Positions 21,115-32,345 of a stretch of DNA of 64,000 nt are shown one piece after another. The notes beneath the pieces were generated by a model. The model worked only from the letters and a program-made list of their open reading frames with translations, ran no database searches and was not told where the DNA came from. The position numbers were made by a program, and so were the translations under genes. Origin of the DNA: Mytilus edulis (taxonomy: Eukaryota; Mollusca; Bivalvia; Mytilida; Mytilidae). Position 1 is the stretch's first letter. Every line of letters starts with the position of its first letter. The stretch lies in contig NC_092349.1 in assembly GCF_963676685.1 (NCBI RefSeq), positions 60,805,431-60,869,430 on the forward strand. Direction: 5' to 3'.

Positions 21115-21439
21115 TAGTGTAATACATACCGGTAAATACAGAATAATTATAAAATCATTTTAATGAGAATTTTGCAAAACAATTGATATTTTTAAAAATA
21201 AAAAAAAGCCATTAAATTTTAAAGAATACACTGCACAAAATTTGAATAATTTAGGAGATGTTTGGTAAACAAAAAACAAGATAGCAACACAATTAAAAAA
21301 ATAGTTCATATAAAATGTCAAGCCCTACAAAGCCCTTAGTATAAAACAAATTGTAACAGAATTTAACAGATGATATTAAAGATCTGCCATCAACAACAAT
21401 ATCTACAATAGAAAAAACATGATAAAGGTTAAAAATAAT

Positions 21440-21690
21440 CACCACATTTTTACGCCTGTCCCAACTCAGGAGTATCTGGCCTTTGTTAGTCTTGTTTGTT
21501 TTTAAATTTAGTTCATTTATATGTTTTGGAGTTGAGTATTATGTCCATTTTCACTTAACTAGAACACATTTTTATTTAGGGGCCAGCTGGGGCCCACCTC
21601 CAGGTGTGGGATTTTCTTGCTGCATTGAAGACTTGTTTGCTCTTGGGTTGTTGTCTCTTTGACATATTCCTATTTTCATTCTCAATATTA
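21440..21690. repeat. Partial copy of the GGGGCCAGCTG/GTTGTCTCTTTGACA mussel repeat
   Basis: GCCTGTCCCAACTCAGGAG, GGGGCCAGCTGGGGCCCACC and GTTGTTGTCTCTTTGACATA are the landmarks of the repeat seen more completely at 60060-60460. Confidence 0.65.
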
Positions 21691-22214
21691 CTTCAAAGAG
21701 GTTCCTGATGCCTACACAGAACCATGATACTAGAGATCTGGTAAAATAAAACTTGTATTGGGACTTACAATGTCTCAGAAAATACAATGTATTTCACTTT
21801 GATCATCACTTTGACACTCTGCTCACCATAAAAGATGTCTTGTAGAGTATGCACTATTCCTTTCATATCAGATATATATAACAGAGAGTTGTATATCAAA
21901 TATCAATATTGTTGTAATTGGTCATGTTGGTAAGAGGTTGTTTAAATACAGTTGAATTATGACTCACTCATTTGTTAATTTATGCACAGATATTTCATGT
22001 TATTATTGTTGAAAATTGTCTTATATACATCTATATATATATATATATATTGTTAAATTGTTATATTTTTTATCATGAGTGTTAATTCATTTGATTTATT
22101 GGTATGATTTTTTTGTGATCTAAAAAAATAGTTCTTTAGAGGAAATTTAAAATCATGTTTTTATACAATTTGATCTCTCATTTGAATACAAAGCTATTTT
22201 ATTCATTAATTACC

Positions 22215-22375
22215 TTAGCCGTATTTGGCACAACTTTTTGGAAGTTTTGATCCTCAATGCTCAACTTTGTACTTGTTTGGCTTTATAAATATTTCGATTT
22301 GAGCGTCACTGATGAGTCTTATGTAGACGAAACGCGCGTCTGGCGTACTAAATTATAATCCTGGTACTTTTGATA
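22215..22375. repeat. Dispersed repeat with the GACGAAACGCGCGTCTGG block
   Basis: The run from about CACAACTTTTTGGAAGTTTT through GATGAGTCTTATGTAGACGA to CCTGGTACTTTTGATAACTA is a motif series I recognise as very common in Mytilus DNA. A (TA)n run precedes it near 22036-22052. No ORF. Confidence 0.6.
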
Positions 22376-22379
22376 ACTA

Positions 22380-23740
22380 TTATAAGATCCAGTCTTAAAT
22401 GACAACTTAGTTATGTTAGGTAAAGATTGAATTGAATACAATAATTTTTTCCTAATTTCTATACATTTTTACATTATTTCTCATCATAATTTTACATTGA
22501 TAATCTAGAGAGTCTCATATCTTGTCAAATAAATTGTAAACACTGGACATATAGATCAGTCTCATTATTCTATCATTTGTTATGTTATAAAAATTGTAAA
22601 CTGTAAGACAAACATTATTTTGGACCTCAATCATTCTGTCAATAGCAATCATCCTCAAAAATTAAAATCTATTGACCCTTTTCAATTCAGTTGCTTTTCA
22701 GTGAACATCATTCATGTATGTCAATATGGCATCATGTGACACTTCCTTTCCCTTATTGAGCAAGCAGTTGCAAATTGATGCTACATTGTATATTACACAA
22801 ATTATTCAGTAAATTAAATTCTTAAAATTGATAATCAGCACTGCTGTCATTAATGAATTGGGATTAAGTACCAACAGGATAAACAATATTTATAGTTTAT
22901 CCTGCATAACTATGATCACAAAGAGGCTTGATGGACTTTAATGGTGCATGGATACAAGTGTACCCCACTATCTGATGAATGTCGTTATAAAGATGATCAC
23001 AATAAAACAAATTTTTCCAGTGAAGGCCATAATTGAAAGTGATCTATTGATCCATTATATTAGCATTGTTAAAGGTCATTAATAGTGCTATGCAAAATAA
23101 AATAAATTTTCAGATAAAGAATATATTGCAGATTGATATTTAATAAATCGTTTGATCATGACAGGTATTACAAAGAAGCTGTCATGATTAAAATACATGT
23201 TACTCCTTATCACTTAAAAAAAAAAAATTAATATGAAAAATGTATTATTTGGGTAAATATTTAGTAAGTTGTTGAAATCTTTGATGATCCTAGTGATACA
23301 TTTATATTAATAAGTATGTTTTACATGAGGAAATGAAATAAAATAAAACGTTAAATGAATTGTCTTTTTCATATATGTCTATGGATAGCATTTCTCCATT
23401 CTCAAGTTAAACAGTCAAGGTACAGGACCATGGAAAAGTTCTTTTTGAATGTTTTTCCAGTGCATTTTTGGAGAAGAGTACGATGTGTCTGACACGTATT
23501 ATATGAATGAGAGGCTGGATAGGGTCCTTCAATTTTATATTCTTTTTAACTTTTTATGTTATTTTCTCTTTATTTCTTCACCTCATTATTCTCCATTCTT
23601 TATTTTTTTGTTTATTTTACTCTACTTTTTATAAGTTCATCCTTTATTCCGCAACAGTGCTTTTTGCAGTTATCCTCTTTTCTTTAAATCTAATCCAGAT
23701 CCCCATTTATAACTGAAATGTCTCATGATTTAATTTTTTA
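22380..23740. other. No gene recognised
   Basis: AT-rich intergenic DNA. Two overlapping hydrophobic ORFs at 23449-23716 are T-rich and look like chance frames. No inverted ends, tandem arrays or exon-like blocks were found. Confidence 0.5.
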
Positions 23741-23749
23741 GGGAGAGAT

Positions 23750-24519
23750 CCGTTTGCGCCAAAATTGCGTCCTTTTGCGCCACAACTTTTTTTCTCCAAT
23801 GCTACGTTTGCGCCACCTGTTTTAGAATTACATGGTATCATTTGCGCCAAAAATAAAACATACAATTGCGCCAATTAAAAGAAAATGACTTCCCTCCTCC
23901 TTCATTTGGACTTGGAACCCGCAGTTTACACAGCAAATTTTTCTTTTTCTTACTGCTGCTGCATGGGTACTTCCCTATTTAATGTATGTATTAGCTTGTT
24001 ACTTCACTTTATTATCCCAAAAGACAAACATTGAAGGATGAACTGCATTAAACAGTTCATAATAATTCCTTTGGAATGATTCTGCTCCATTACTGGTACG
24101 TCTTGTGGTAGATATAGTTTCAGCCCATACGGATGATGGGAACAAAACACGGTCATCAACATATGTGGCTAAAACATAATCAGCAAAAGCTTCTTTTTTC
24201 TTCTCTATTGACATATCTTCTATTAAATATATTCAGCAATGCAATAAGTTTTTTTTCTCTCTCTCTGTACATTGTCTAACGCATCTCAAGGCATTTCTCT
24301 CCAGATGTTCATTTTCATGATGAAATATCTCCGAAAATATGATACTTTTTAAGCAAAAAATAAGAAAGAATATTAATCATTAAATATATATGATCATAGA
24401 TATGTGAACAGGTAAATTGGCGCAAATGAGTTCCGAATATTGGCGCAAATTGATACATTTGGAAAACCAAATTTGGCGCAAATGATACCCCTGAAAAACA
24501 GTAATTGGCGCAAAAGGAC
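23750..24519. mobile_element. MULE-like DNA transposon relic with TTTGCGCC arrays at both ends
   Basis: The inverted ends share GTCCTTTTGCGCCA (from 23769; complement ending at 24519). The left side has TTTGCGCC at 23753, 23774, 23807 and 23841 and ATTGCGCC at 23865. The right side has the complement GGCGCAAA at 24419, 24442, 24475 and 24507. Between them lies a fragment of a MULE-type transposase on the minus strand. The arrays are likely transposase-binding sites; no clean 9-bp target duplication was found. Confidence 0.65.
23999..24214 (-). pseudogene. MULE-type transposase fragment (71 aa)
   Basis: The fragment contains the block SSVWAE followed by RRTSNGAESFQ and HPSMFVF. This pattern (W-A, then R-T-x-N-G-A-E-S-F, then H-P) is typical of the C-terminal part of MULE-like transposases that are abundant in bivalves and aphids. 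The catalytic DDE region is absent, so this is a truncated remnant. Confidence 0.65.
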
Positions 24520-24529
24520 TGCTGCCAAT

Positions 24530-25284
24530 TTTTTAATGGTTCTGAATGTCTCAGTTTATACTTATTGTGTGTATTTTCATGTAAAACTTTATGTTTGTTT
24601 ATGACAAGTTTACTGATCAGTAACAACTTCTTTGAAATGATAAGGGTAGGGGTGGAAATGGAGTGTCTTCATTTTTAGCATCATTTTATTGGGGGGGGGT
24701 TTCTTCCTTTTTTATCATTTATCCATTCTTTATATATTTGAAAACACCCAATTATTCTCATTGGTTTTCTTTTTTTAATTACTATTTTCGATCATCTATA
24801 TTTAAAAATCTTATTCTCTATTCTATTAACCCCATACAGATCCAAATATTATGTAACAAGCAAAACAAAAATAAATTTTACATGCAACATCCTTTTGAAT
24901 AAATGATTAAACCCATTAAATAATTAGAAACATCATCTGGTAAGTCTTATTTGTGATTGTATCAATATTTTTTTCAAAGCTCTAGTCATGATTGTATTTA
25001 ATACCTAAACCAGACTTGGTTGCTACTTTTAGAAACCATGTCTGAATTGTCCAAATCAGGAAGATTTGTAATGAACAGAACATATAATATTTTTGATTTA
25101 GGTATATAATTCTTACAGTAAATCAGAAAAAGAGCTGCATCCTAATGATTTACATTATCAACAGTAAAATTTGCACTCAGAAAAGTTGGTTCATTAGGAT
25201 GCTTGCAGTTACTTTGTAAGAGAACTTAATTTGTGCGTGGACTATATTGTATAAATACAGCATTTATAAACCCCATATCTGTTA
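24530..25284. other. No gene recognised
   Basis: AT-rich sequence with a G run at 24691-24699 and T-rich ORFs. The motif GTTGGTTCATTAGGATGC and the GCATCCTAATGATT block at 25137 form a loose inverted pair. Nothing is assignable. Confidence 0.4.
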
Positions 25285-25494
25285 TACTGTAAATTCAGAA
25301 ATTATTGCGTGCATTTATTATTGCGAATTTGTCATTTTAAACTTAGATGCGATTTTAATTTTTGCGGTTTTGAGAAAAGTCATGCTTAATTCAGTTAAAA
25401 TATTACAAAATGCGAGTTTTAATTATTGCGTTTACAACTCTGTCGCATTATTCGCAATAATAAAAACCTCGCAATAATTTCTGAATTTACAGTA
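25285..25494. mobile_element. 210-bp MITE with perfect 25-bp inverted ends and TA duplication
   Basis: The left end 25285-25309 begins TACTGTAAATTCAGAAATTA and is exactly complementary to the right end 25470-25494. TA flanks both sides (25283-25284 and 25495-25496). The interior repeats ATTATTGCG/CGCAATAAT motifs. Perfect ends suggest a fairly young copy, and TA flanks suggest a Tc1/mariner-type mobiliser. Confidence 0.75.
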
Positions 25495-25599
25495 TATACT
25501 GAAAAACCAATTACAAAAACAATTGATAAACAGGTAGAACCCATATACAGTTTTCAACAATGAAAATATGAAACGGATTTCTATATCAAACTATAAATT

Positions 25600-27000
25600 G
25601 TCCGAATTCTAAAAAGCTTAAGATCATTTCTACGTAACGAGACATGCCAGGAACACTTGCACCCCAAAGTCTAGAATATGACACAACAATCACTATTGAG
25701 GTGCCTGGTTTGAGCAGACAAATGCATCTGTTTTTGTTGAGCCTGCAACTTCTGCTGCTGAAATTCAATGCTCAACATTGGGATAGTGATCTGGCGACAG
25801 CGGTGTTAATTAACAACTTAAAACCTTAATATTTTAGAAGGTGGAATACCTTGATGCTTCATTCCTTTTATGTAGATGCCATATGTTATGATGTTTCTGT
25901 CTGTCATATGTCCTTGGCCTCATTTTCAAGGTTCAATAGCTACTTGATATATTTTTTTAGAGTTTTTGTATTGTTAGTTTCTTTCTTATTAGGATTAATA
26001 GGATAACTATTAATATTTGGCATGTGCATATCTTACACATTCCTTGTACCTGTCAGACAGTTTTCATCCGACCTTGACCTTATTTCATGGATCAGTGAAC
26101 AAGTTTTCGTGGTCAAATTCATTTCTCAGACACTATAAGCATTAGGTCTACTATATTTTGTGTATGGAATGCTTGTAAGGTGTACATGTCATACTGGCAG
26201 GTGTCATCTGACCTTGACCTATTTTGTTATGGTTCAGTGGTCAAAGTTAAGTTTTTGTGCTTTGGTCTTTTTTTCTAATACAATATAAAATAGGTCAACT
26301 AATTTTGGTGTATAGAAATATTTTATGGTATACATGTCAGTTGTCTGGTAGGTTTTATTCGGTCTTGACCTCATTTTCACGGTTCGTAGCTCAGTATTAA
26401 GTTTTTGCATTTTGGTCTGTTTTGCTTCAACTTTAAGCAATAGGTCAACTATGTTTGGTGTATGCAATAATTGTAAGGTGTATATGCCAATCTGGGATTG
26501 TCATCTGACCTTGACTCCGAGTTGATGGTACATTGGTCAATGTTAAGTTTTCAGGGTTAAGTTCGTTTCTAACAAACTATAAGCAATAGTTCAACTGTTT
26601 TTGCTGTATGGAATGATTGTAAGGTGTTCATGTTTTTCTGGTTGGTTTATCTGACCCTGACCTCATTCTCTTGGACCATATTAAGTTTATGTGATAATTA
26701 TAGTAAAGCTTTATATTATAAAGACTATCAACATTTTTATAGTTGTCTTTTGTTTATGTTATTTATACGTGTTTGTCGTTTCTCGTTTTTTATATAGATT
26801 AGACCGTTGGTTTTCCCCGTTTGAATGCATGGTTTTACACTAGTAATTTTGGGGCCCTTTATAGCTTTTTGTTCGGTGTGAGCCAAGGGTCCGTGTTGAA
26901 GGCCGTACATTGACCTATAATGGTTTACTTTTATAATTTTTTATTTGGATGGAGAGTTGTCTCATTGGCACTCACAACACATCTTCCTATATCTAATCAA
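25600..27000. repeat. Mussel repeat with a 145-bp tandem array
   Basis: A head region (about 25725-25870) is followed by five units anchored on (A/G)CC(T/C)TGACCT at about 26071, 26211, 26362, 26508 and 26653, giving spacings of 140-151 bp. Each unit also has a TAAGCAATAGGTCAACTAT-like and a GTAAGGTGTACATG-like block. The tail (26740-26995) includes CGTTGGTTTTCCCCGTTTG and GGAGAGTTGTCTCATTGGCA, which belong to another common mussel repeat. ORFs here are by-products. Confidence 0.75.
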
Positions 27001-27660
27001 TAAAGCAGACGAGACATTTCAGCGTGTCCTCTCTTGTTGTTTTTTTTGTTGTTGTTGAAAGATTGGAAATAATTGCTTCAAGTCTTTCCTAAGACTGCAT
27101 GCGGCTCCTATACAAGAATTACCCTAGATTATCTACAAAATATCAAAAAAGAATACACAGTTGAATATAGTTCCCTAAATTTCTCGTCTGTGAACCAATG
27201 CACATTTTCACTGTGAACAATTTTTGTTAAAATAATCTTTGGAGCAGTTCATTCAAGTATGTACAAAAATATGTCTATAAGGTTTTTTTTAATTTGCAGT
27301 CTAGTTTTGTAATATCTACTAGGTAAGTGTAGTGATGCAATATCAATATGGTTGACAACTGACATGATTACAAATTGAAAATCGTGAATCAAAGACCAGA
27401 TGAGACCAGCTATGTTCAATGTCCCACCTCCTGAAATGGCAATCATACTGACCAAATTACTAATCAAATAAATCCAATGATCTTGTCCATCCTTAGTTAT
27501 AACACCAAATAAACTAGTTTTACAACACCAAATAGCCATTAATTATTGTGTCTCCTCAGTGTTTCGGGAGGCAAAAATATTTTGAAAGAGCTAATGTGAT
27601 GTACAAGTAATAGTGTGTATACAAGTCAGTTTGAATTTTGTATTAATATCTATCTTACCT
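27001..27660. other. No gene firmly recognised
   Basis: A 96-codon minus-strand frame (27539 to 27249) contains a hydrophobic stretch (WIYLISNLVSMIAIS) but has no recognisable family, splice context or start support. I treat it as unassigned. Confidence 0.35.
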
Positions 27661-27662
27661 CC

Positions 27663-27823
27663 CAGTGGCGGATCCAGAAATTTTCATAAGTGGGGGCCCA
27701 CTGACTGACCTAAGAGGGGGCCCGCTCCAGTCATGCTTCAGTGATTCCCTATATAAGCAACCAAATTTTTTCCCAAAAAGGGGGGGCCCGGGCCCCCTGG
27801 GCCCCCCTCTAAATCCGCCTCTG
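27663..27823. mobile_element. 161-bp MITE, CAGTGGCGGATCCAG ends
   Basis: CAGTGGCGGATCCAGAAATT at the left pairs with CTAAATCCGCCTCTG at the right. CCTCC flanks both sides (27658-27662 and 27824-27828). The interior is G-rich then C-rich (GGGGGCCC ... GGGCCCCC), so the element can fold into a hairpin. The same family is present at 13215-13366. Confidence 0.7.
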
Positions 27824-27894
27824 CCTCCTATACATTTCTAGGAATATGATTGGTTAAAAGTGTCCTCGAGAATAGGTAACGTTAACTTACAAAC

Positions 27895-28300
27895 AATAAA
27901 ATTGAGAAAGGAAATGGGGAATGTGTCAATGCGACAACAACCCGACCATAGAGCAGACAACGGCCGAAGGCCACCAATGGGTCTTCAATGTAGCGAGAAT
28001 TCCCGCACCCGTAGGTGTCCTTCAGCTGGCCCCTAAAATATGTATACTAGTAGTGATAATAGACGTCATACTAAACTCCGATTATACACAAGAAACTAAA
28101 ATTAAAAATCATACAAGACTATAACAAAGGCCAGAGGCTCCTGACTTGGGACAGGCGCAAAATTGTGGCGGGGTTAAACATGTTTATGAGATCTCAACCC
28201 TCCCCCTATACCTCTAGCCAATGAAGAAAAGTAAACGCATAACAATACGCACATTAAAATTCAGTTCAAGAGAAGTCCGAGTCCCTAAATTTCCTTAAAG
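27895..28300 (-). repeat. GGGGCCAGCTG mussel repeat, reverse copy
   Basis: This is the reverse orientation of the repeat at 60060-60460. Landmarks are GAAATGGGGAATGTGTCAAT, GTCCTTCAGCTGGCCCCTA, GCCAGAGGCTCCTGACTTGG, GGTTGAGATCTCA (inverted) and TTCAAGAGAAGTCCGAGTC. Confidence 0.75.
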
Positions 28301-29040
28301 GATATTTACGTTATGTAACCCTTAATTAAGTTTGACCTTATCTTAAATACGACTGATTGCAAATATTAATATTTGAAATACAAACATTCAGTTCTAATTA
28401 ACATCATTCTGAAAATTAAATGAATACAATTTTACAACATTTCCTGAAAAACATTATTTCAAAACTTATTTAGACAGTCTTTTAGAAAAGTTTTCTTAAA
28501 ATCTTAAGACATGAAACGCTATACGATTTGTGAAATGAAAATGAACATTTTGTTTCATAGCTGAAAATTTTACATTTAAAATTTAGATTTTTAATAAGCA
28601 TTTGATGTACTCACAGTTTTATGAAAATATATGTTTACAATTTAAATACACAACAATAATATCTTTAGAGTTTTTAATGTCACTGTTGTTGATAAAAGTT
28701 CTTCTCTTATGATAATATGTTCTTTGATATTCAGCTGGTGTCGTTGTTCAATGGTGTATTCTGATTATTCACAAATAAATCATTTACTGGAAATATATAG
28801 AATTAAATAGTCCGAACGGTACAAAATTAATGTTCAACTGTAAATATTCCGGTTCGAATTGTCGGAACACTGTTTAAGTTTCTGGCATGCTGTTAGGTCT
28901 TGATGTTGATTTTTCATGTCAGCTTTAAACGGGCCTCCACCAAATATTATAACGAAAATATAGGTTGCTATTTGTATTGTACTCTACCAAATATTATTGG
29001 TCTCTTTGTTACCCTTTTCCCTCGGACTCTCGACAGACAA
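28301..29040. other. No gene recognised
   Basis: AT-rich sequence without exon-like blocks or inverted ends on inspection. Confidence 0.4.
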
Positions 29041-29041
29041 A

Positions 29042-29827
29042 CTACAGTCTGTGAGAGTTGATGTTGTGATCTTTACATTTTGTGGAGGTTGATGATGTTG
29101 TTGTGGTTGTTATAGCTCCTGCTCCTGTTCCTATTGTTGGTAATGATGTTGAGACTGCTGCTGATATGGTAGATGTGACAGTGTTTACAGTTGATGTTGA
29201 AGTGGCACTGGAAACTGCAGAAGGTGTCGATGTCTGCAAAGAAGGATATAATGAAGAAAAATGTTGAGGCGTTTGAAGATGAGTTGTTGGAGGTGGTAGT
29301 CTTGTATTAAACATGTTAAAAGAAGGTGGAATAGTTGGTCTACGGATAATGGATTGTCTCAAAGGTGTGATGTGGTTTGGTGCTGTAGGATGTCCTGTCC
29401 ACGATGAAAGAAAATGGTTGCTGTTGCTTTGATGAATTGGTGATGACTGTAAAAAAAGGTTGGTCGTCGTATGGAATGGTTGTATTGTTGTCACAATCTT
29501 CAACAGGATACGATGGTGGATTGTCGGTTTTGAAAGTGACAACGTTGTCGGTTTTATCAAAAATATCTAGATTATCAAACGCTGAATCAAGTTTCGCCTG
29601 AATTTGTTGATGTTGGTTGTAATTTGATGGCGTTTTTCCTGGCTTTTGTGGTTTCTTTCCGTTGTTATACATAGTCCTCTACCATTATATTGTGTTGATA
29701 TATTTCGTATAGTGTTATGGTATGTTGTACCCGACAATTGTAATGCCTTTTGGTGCAATCTAAGGAGAGGCTCACGGTAGGAGGCCGGAATCAACAACGA
29801 AAAAGAAAACCAAACTAGAAAAATCAA
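29042..29827 (-). pseudogene. Ser/Thr/Pro-rich overlapping minus-strand frames, unidentified
   Basis: Three overlapping minus-strand frames cover 29827-29567, 29672-29340 and 29560-29042. The middle one begins MYNNGKKPQKPGK and is polar and acidic. The last is rich in T, S and P, with a run of T/S codons made of GTTGTTGATGT-type repeats. The change of frame near 29500 could be a frameshifted single protein or chance. I do not recognise a family. A decayed gag-like or low-complexity host exon is possible. Confidence 0.3.
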
Positions 29828-31640
29828 GAAATACTCTATTATTTAATAAAGAGAACATCATTATAATTATAATCCAATTTCACAGTACAAATATTATAGT
29901 AAAAAATAAATTGAAAACAATAAATATTTTGAATAAACTTTATTTATGATTACTATCTATTATCTTTATTCTAGTTAAACTTATTTAAAATATTTTACTT
30001 TAAATCTGAATACTTTTAAAATCATGACTTACCTATATATAAGATTCAAAATTCAAACTTTGACGTCTCAAAGCAGAATTTCTACTTATATAGCAATCAT
30101 GTAATTAATGTTTATGATCATGATGTTATGCCAACGTGGCTTTCTTTGTTACTATTTAATTAGAAATTACCTACTATATAGTTACTGTCCGAAATAAGAT
30201 CAAAATGTTGCATAAGTAAATGTCATATATATAATCAGAGGTCACTTTGACTTTTACTTTATATAATAAATAATCTTTAAATGACCAGAGAAGTGCATTA
30301 TCCCACGGTATACATAGTTATTAACAAAATCATTACCTTTCTTATTTAAATAACATTTAATTAATAATAGTAACGTCATGCAGGTATGTGTCAGAATTAG
30401 AGTTTCTGTGTGTTTGCTTGGAATTGGTCGTATACCAACGGGGTCTATACCTTGATGACTTATGATGTCTGGAGCCAAGGCCTGAAACAATATTAAATAA
30501 AACTTGAAATAGTTTTATGTCTTTATTTCCAAAGAGCGCATGTAAAAGTCTAATTATAATAGCAATTATAATATAAAATGACAAACAATATTGATAAGTA
30601 AAAAGGAAAATAAATTCTATTTCTCTTCAAAAAGAATAACGCATTAGCAAATTAATGACTTTATCAGAAGTTACTTTTATGTAATGAAAAACTTTTAAAC
30701 TGAATGCTTTGAATAATATTTAAGTAAGTAAGTAAGTAATTTTTTTATTATAGTGACATGTGTAATCCCATTTCAGTAAAGTACAATATATTACATACAC
30801 AGTAAAATACACCCGACCCATTGGGTCTATAAGTCACTTTCAAATCATAAAACGTAATTATTTTAACAAAATTAAATTAACTTACCTTACCTGAAACAAT
30901 ATTCAATAAAACTTGAAATAGTTTTATGTCTTTATTTCCTGAAAGAGCGCATGTAAAAGTGACGCTTTTTGGAATTAACATTTTAGATTCGAATTTGGGG
31001 ACTGTTTCAGGTTGACCAATCAAAATTAACATTTAATCAAAAACCATGGCAATTTTAGTCTAATTGACAGAAAATAGGTGGGGTCATAGGTGACGCTTAT
31101 GACTAAACATATCTTAATTACTTATATGTAATCTTGCTATCAATGTTTACTCTATACCATATTTGAGCCGGACATTAACAATAGAAATAATCCGAAATAC
31201 ATCTTATTACATGTCGGCCTCACTTTAAAAATCATATCTGTCAACACATTCTGACCATTGTCCGATAACTTCTTACGTAATCTATATACAAGATCATACA
31301 ACAAATAAGGCTTACTAAAAGGAAATATGTTTGTGTGAAAACCAAACTAAAGCTATTAAAATGTCTGTCCAAAATTGCAATAAAATATTGAACTAAAAAT
31401 AATTTGCTTTAAACTTAGAACTTTTCTAATTTTTACTGAAATTAAGAATTTCACAAAAATAATAAAATCTGATCAAAATGATACCATGACATATGTCAAA
31501 TATCTGTCACAATATTATTGTTGGCATCTGTTTTTGTAGGATCAATGGAAGTAGCTAGTTTCTTAATGCTAACAGTATCGAAGACTTGCTCATTTTGATA
31601 GTCACAAGTTTAAATTTCACATGTTAATTTAGTCGGTAAG
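29828..31640. repeat. AT-rich intergenic DNA with a 70-bp direct repeat
   Basis: The block CCTGAAACAATATT(A/C)AATAAA through AAGAGCGCATGTAAAAGT occurs at about 30481-30550 and again at 30891-30961. On the minus strand each copy has a splice-acceptor-like ATATTGTTTCAGG. A TAAG microsatellite lies at 30720-30740 with a dispersed tail to about 30840. No gene could be built. Confidence 0.45.
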
Positions 31641-31654
31641 ATAAACTCGCTATA

Positions 31655-31856
31655 CATAGTGTGCTAGTGACGTAATACGGTATATATGGGGTTCACTCTC
31701 GCCCCATATAGAATTTACTGACCCCATATATACCGTATTACGTCACTAGCACACTATGGGGTCAGTAAATTCTAAATGGGGATTCTAGCTTCGCTCTCAC
31801 CCCATATAGAATTTACTGACCCCATATATACCGTACTACGTCACTAGCACACTATG
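31655..31856. repeat. Foldback palindrome with 37-bp perfect arms plus a third arm copy
   Basis: The arm 31655-31691, beginning CATAGTGTGCTAGTGACGTA, is exactly complementary to 31722-31758 across a 30-base spacer. After 31758 the block CCCCATATAGAATTTACTGA and the right arm repeat to 31856 with one change, giving inverted and direct copies. Each arm includes TGACGTAA. Confidence 0.8.
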
Positions 31857-32036
31857 TAACTAATATTATTGTATAGCAATATAATATTTCCCACAGAACG
31901 TAACCAAAAGTTAGCGTGCAATAAATTCTAATATTGCACTAGTGCAATAAATCTTCAAAAATCATGACGCCACCAACGTTCAAATCTTAGTTTAAACCAA
32001 TTTTTACTTTCAAATATTATATTGCTATACACTAAA

Positions 32037-32163
32037 AGGGTTATTGCATGAATATTTGGGAATATTGTCCCTCGTAGAACATATATTGCACTCGCAAGCT
32101 CGTGCAATATAAAATTCTACTCGGGACAATATTCCCCAATATTCGTCAATCGTGCAATAACCC
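32037..32163. repeat. Foldback palindrome, 127 bp
   Basis: AGGGTTATTGCATGAATATT at the left pairs with the complement of ATTCGTCAATCGTGCAATAACCCT at the right. GGGAATATTGTCCC(TC)GTAGAA and ATATTGCACTCG continue the pairing to an apical CTCGCAAGCTCG. The arms differ by small indels. It starts about 180 bp from the previous foldback. Confidence 0.75.
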
Positions 32164-32184
32164 TATATTATTCAGCATTGTTAC

Positions 32185-32345
32185 GTCTAGGTGGCCGAGA
32201 GGTCGCGAGCGATAGACACAGTACAGGCTGTGTTGTCTCGATATCCCAAGCATGATCGTAAGTTCGAATCCCGGCAAGGAAATAACAAAAATTTGCGGAG
32301 ATTTAACATTGTTGTGCTAATATTTAGAGTAATTATGAATATAAA
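32185..32345 (+). mobile_element. tRNA-derived SINE
   Basis: The head resembles a tRNA gene: an A-box-like TGGCCGAGAGG at 32192-32202 and a B-box AGTTCGAATCC at 32261-32271, 59 bp apart. It does not fold as a sound tRNA: the anticodon region is not definable and there is no matching acceptor stem. After the head, ACAAAAATTTGCGGAG and TTAGAGTAATTATGAATATA form the SINE body and tail. Confidence 0.7.

Noticed and set aside
29082-29267. Valine/aspartate-rich plus-strand ORF
   Set aside because: It is antisense to the T/S-rich minus-strand frame and arises from GTTGATGTT-type repeats.
32185-32280. tRNA gene (Leu- or Ser-like) with A and B boxes
   Set aside because: No acceptor stem, no definable anticodon loop, and a SINE-like body follows; called a SINE head instead.
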